This document shows, in pieces, positions 5,973 to 6,857 of a stretch of 6,857 nucleotides of DNA. Position 1 is the first letter of the stretch. The number at the start of each line of letters is the position of its first letter. Source of the stretch: CAZWHE01 sp964633825 (lineage in GTDB: Bacteria; Planctomycetota; B15-G4; CAYZWU01); assembly GCA_964633825.1 (NCBI GenBank), contig CAZWHE010000186.1, positions 1 to 6,857 of the forward strand, written 5' to 3'. The translations under genes were made by a program, and so were the position numbers. A model generated the notes under the pieces. That model ran no database searches. It saw only the letters and a list, made by a program, of their open reading frames with translations, and had not been told where the DNA came from.

Positions 5973-6527
5973 ATGTTCGAAACAAAGTACGCGCTTTTTC
6001 TGTCCGTATTTCTCATCTCTTTTCTGGCCGGCGGGATCGCGTCCGCTCAGGGCGATTCCCTCGACATCAACGTCGATTGGAAAGGCAATCCCGACGTCCT
6101 CAACATTTCCATTACAGGAGCCCCGCCCAACGCCGACATCGAGGTGATTGTCGAGGAGCTCCCCGATCACGCCCCGGAACCCCCGAACGGTGATCCGCCC
6201 GACAAGACGGACGGCGAGGGGAACTGGCCCGGCGAAGAAGCCGGAGGTGAAGTCGGTTATCCCGGCACAGCCCCCGATCCGCCGGGAACACAGTATATCA
6301 TCAGGACCATAATCAACGGCCAGTCCGGCCCTGCTATGGGGGTCACAAAGCCGAGAGGTTTCTTTTATTTCTTCAGCAGGGTGGGGAGGTTTCTCACCTT
6401 CGGCCTTGTCGACCGAAAGAGCATCGACACGGCGCCGATACAGGCCCCGCGCATTCTCCCTGGTTCCGATCCGATTTTATTGATCATTCGGAATCGCGGG
6501 AGGTTTATTGCAAACCATCTCGTCTGA
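5973..6527 (+). CDS. small secreted protein, possible Ig-like/beta-sandwich domain (hypothetical)
   Basis: This 184-residue protein starts with a clear Sec signal peptide: short n-region with Lys5, hydrophobic core from 7 to about 22, and ASA before Gln26 as a signal peptidase I site. The mature part (about 30-118) has alternating beta-like strands and the phrases GAPPNADIEV (49-58), DGEGNW (80-85) and PGTQYIIRT (104-112). These recall the bacterial Ig-like pattern of GTAPPGATV, then DADGNW, then G-YTV. The resemblance is by eye and unproven. Between them is a Pro/Gly/Asp/Glu-rich linker (64-104). The C-terminal third is different, aromatic and basic (FFYFFSRVGRF, 130-140), and might touch membrane or a partner. 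GGAGG at 5960-5964 gives a strong ribosome site before ATG 5973. Its base composition is less GC-rich than the operon upstream. It is flanked by an inverted repeat and probably forms its own unit. No family name is justified. Confidence 0.7.
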   Translation: MFETKYALFLSVFLISFLAGGIASAQGDSLDINVDWKGNPDVLNISITGAPPNADIEVIVEELPDHAPEPPNGDPPDKTDGEGNWPGEEAGGEVGYPGTAPDPPGTQYIIRTIINGQSGPAMGVTKPRGFFYFFSRVGRFLTFGLVDRKSIDTAPIQAPRILPGSDPILLIIRNRGRFIANHLV

Positions 6528-6534
6528 TTTTTTT
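6497..6534 (+). terminator. probable intrinsic terminator overlapping the 3' end of the secreted-protein gene
   Basis: Bases 6497-6506 (CGGGAGGTTT) pair with 6512-6522 (AAACC, bulged A, TCTCG), giving ten pairs with one G-U and one bulged A around the loop ATTGC. Seven T residues follow at 6528-6534, directly after the TGA stop. The five-base gap between the stem and the T run is a little long for a textbook terminator. Confidence 0.45.
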
Positions 6535-6535
6535 G

Positions 6536-6554
6536 GCAATAAGAACTTCCGGAC
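6536..6554. repeat. right arm of inverted repeat flanking the secreted-protein gene
   Basis: AGAACTTCCGGAC at 6542-6554 is the exact reverse complement of 5923-5935; with inward extension 17 of 19 positions match. Bases outside the two arms are ATTCC (5918-5922) and ATTCA (6555-6559), four of five identical, which could be a decayed target duplication or chance. Confidence 0.5.
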
Positions 6555-6612
6555 ATTCATTACTATTATGATGGAATCGGGTGGTATTCGAGACCGCTCG
6601 ATTCATTATGAT
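6555..6612 (+). repeat. pair of AT-rich direct repeats around a hairpin
   Basis: ATTCATTACTATTATGAT (6555-6572) recurs as ATTCATTATGAT (6601-6612), identical except that six bases (CTATTA) are missing. Both copies end in TATGAT, a five-of-six match to a sigma-70 -10 box, but no good -35 lies at the right distance from either. The pair brackets a 12-bp hairpin (6574-6604). Confidence 0.45.
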
Positions 6613-6616
6613 TTTT
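6574..6616 (+). terminator. stable hairpin followed by T run: second terminator or structured leader
   Basis: GAATCGGGTGGT (6574-6585) pairs with ACCGCTCGATTC (6593-6604) across a seven-base loop, ATTCGAG: ten Watson-Crick pairs and two G-U pairs as RNA. A T5 run follows at 6612-6616 and a T4 run soon after. It could back up the terminator at 6497-6534, or be a leader structure about 50 bases before the next start codon. Confidence 0.35.
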
Positions 6617-6653
6617 GCATTTTACATGGGGTCGTCTTTACAAGGGGTCACCG

Positions 6654-6857
6654 ATGAAAGAGCCTCGCAGGAAGGGCGCAAAAGCCGCGATCACGGGCAT
6701 CTCGATTCTGGGCCTCCTCCTTCTGGGGGCATTCGTTGTTTTTATGCTCGTGCGGGATGATGACCCATCCCCCATTCTCCCCGAGAAAGCCGAAGAGCAC
6801 GAAGATTTCTCCGCTTACGATGTGTTAGGAGGAGACTTCGATCTGATAATTGTACAG
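6654..6857 (+). CDS. N-terminal part of a membrane-anchored protein (3' end outside window)
   Basis: The 68 visible residues begin with a basic N-terminus (Arg5, Arg6, Lys7, Lys10), then one hydrophobic segment (about 11-33, rich in Leu, Val and Ile) and an acidic DDD (35-37). This is a typical signal anchor with the N-terminus inside and the rest outside the cytoplasm. There is no obvious signal peptidase site. After an acidic, Pro-containing linker (about 35-55) a folded domain seems to start near GGDFDLIIVQ at the edge. AAGGGG (6642-6647) lies six bases before ATG 6654, so the start is well supported. The 126-base gap before it holds the inverted-repeat arm, direct repeats and hairpin described separately. 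The family is not recognisable from this fragment. Like the preceding secreted protein it acts at the cell envelope, so the two may be related in function, though the hairpins between them argue for separate transcripts. Confidence 0.7.
   Translation, partial: MKEPRRKGAKAAITGISILGLLLLGAFVVFMLVRDDDPSPILPEKAEEHEDFSAYDVLGGDFDLIIVQ

Noticed and set aside
1..6857. tRNA, rRNA, CRISPR array, transposase or integrase genes, riboswitch
   Set aside because: No cloverleaf, no regularly spaced repeats, no recombinase motifs and no recognisable aptamer were seen on either strand.

Overview
This window is a GC-rich, densely coded stretch of bacterial chromosome. Genes overlap by ATGA junctions, Shine-Dalgarno sites are clear, and the secreted protein has a Sec-type signal peptide. 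The catabolic genes resemble the yge cluster of Escherichia coli and anaerobic gut or soil bacteria, and two [4Fe-4S] clusters in one enzyme fit an anaerobic or facultative lifestyle. No phylum can be assigned from this sequence. The codon use and the distant forms of the proteins would suit an uncultured, metagenome-derived lineage, but that is inference.

Layout. Bases 3-155 hold the C-terminal end of an unrecognised gene on the + strand. It converges on a minus-strand sulfotransferase gene (187-1227). A 146-bp divergent gap (1228-1373) separates that gene from a tight four-gene + strand operon (1374-5875). The operon encodes a PreA-like flavoprotein with a C-terminal ferredoxin domain, the M20 hydrolase YgeY, a YgeW-type transcarbamylase, and a threonine-synthase-fold PLP enzyme with an N-terminal zinc ribbon. 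Two junctions are 4-base ATGA overlaps (2471-2474 and 4733-4736). The third has only one base between stop and start (3715/3717). A less GC-rich tail follows: a small secreted protein (5973-6527) flanked by an inverted repeat, a repeat- and hairpin-rich intergenic region (6528-6653), and the start of a membrane-anchored protein that runs off the end (6654-6857).

How the operon may work. In E. coli and in anaerobic purine degraders, ygeW and ygeY lie with ygeX (diaminopropionate ammonia-lyase), ygfK (a DHOD-like/Fe-S oxidoreductase), ssnA, hyuA and xdhD, a set linked to anaerobic urate and purine breakdown. Here the first gene could stand in for the DHOD-like and Fe-S parts of YgfK, and the last gene could stand in for YgeX. 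I infer a compact variant of that route: reduction of an N-heterocyclic or ureido intermediate, amide or ureide hydrolysis, carbamoyl transfer (phosphorolysis giving carbamoyl phosphate), then PLP-dependent elimination of an amino acid. The substrate is unknown. Three of the four enzymes depart from their families in informative ways: the usual catalytic Cys motif is missing in the DHOD-like protein, HCLP is replaced by HAMP in YgeW, and a threonine-synthase fold sits where an ammonia-lyase is expected. This four-gene operon is the best candidate in the window for something not yet described.
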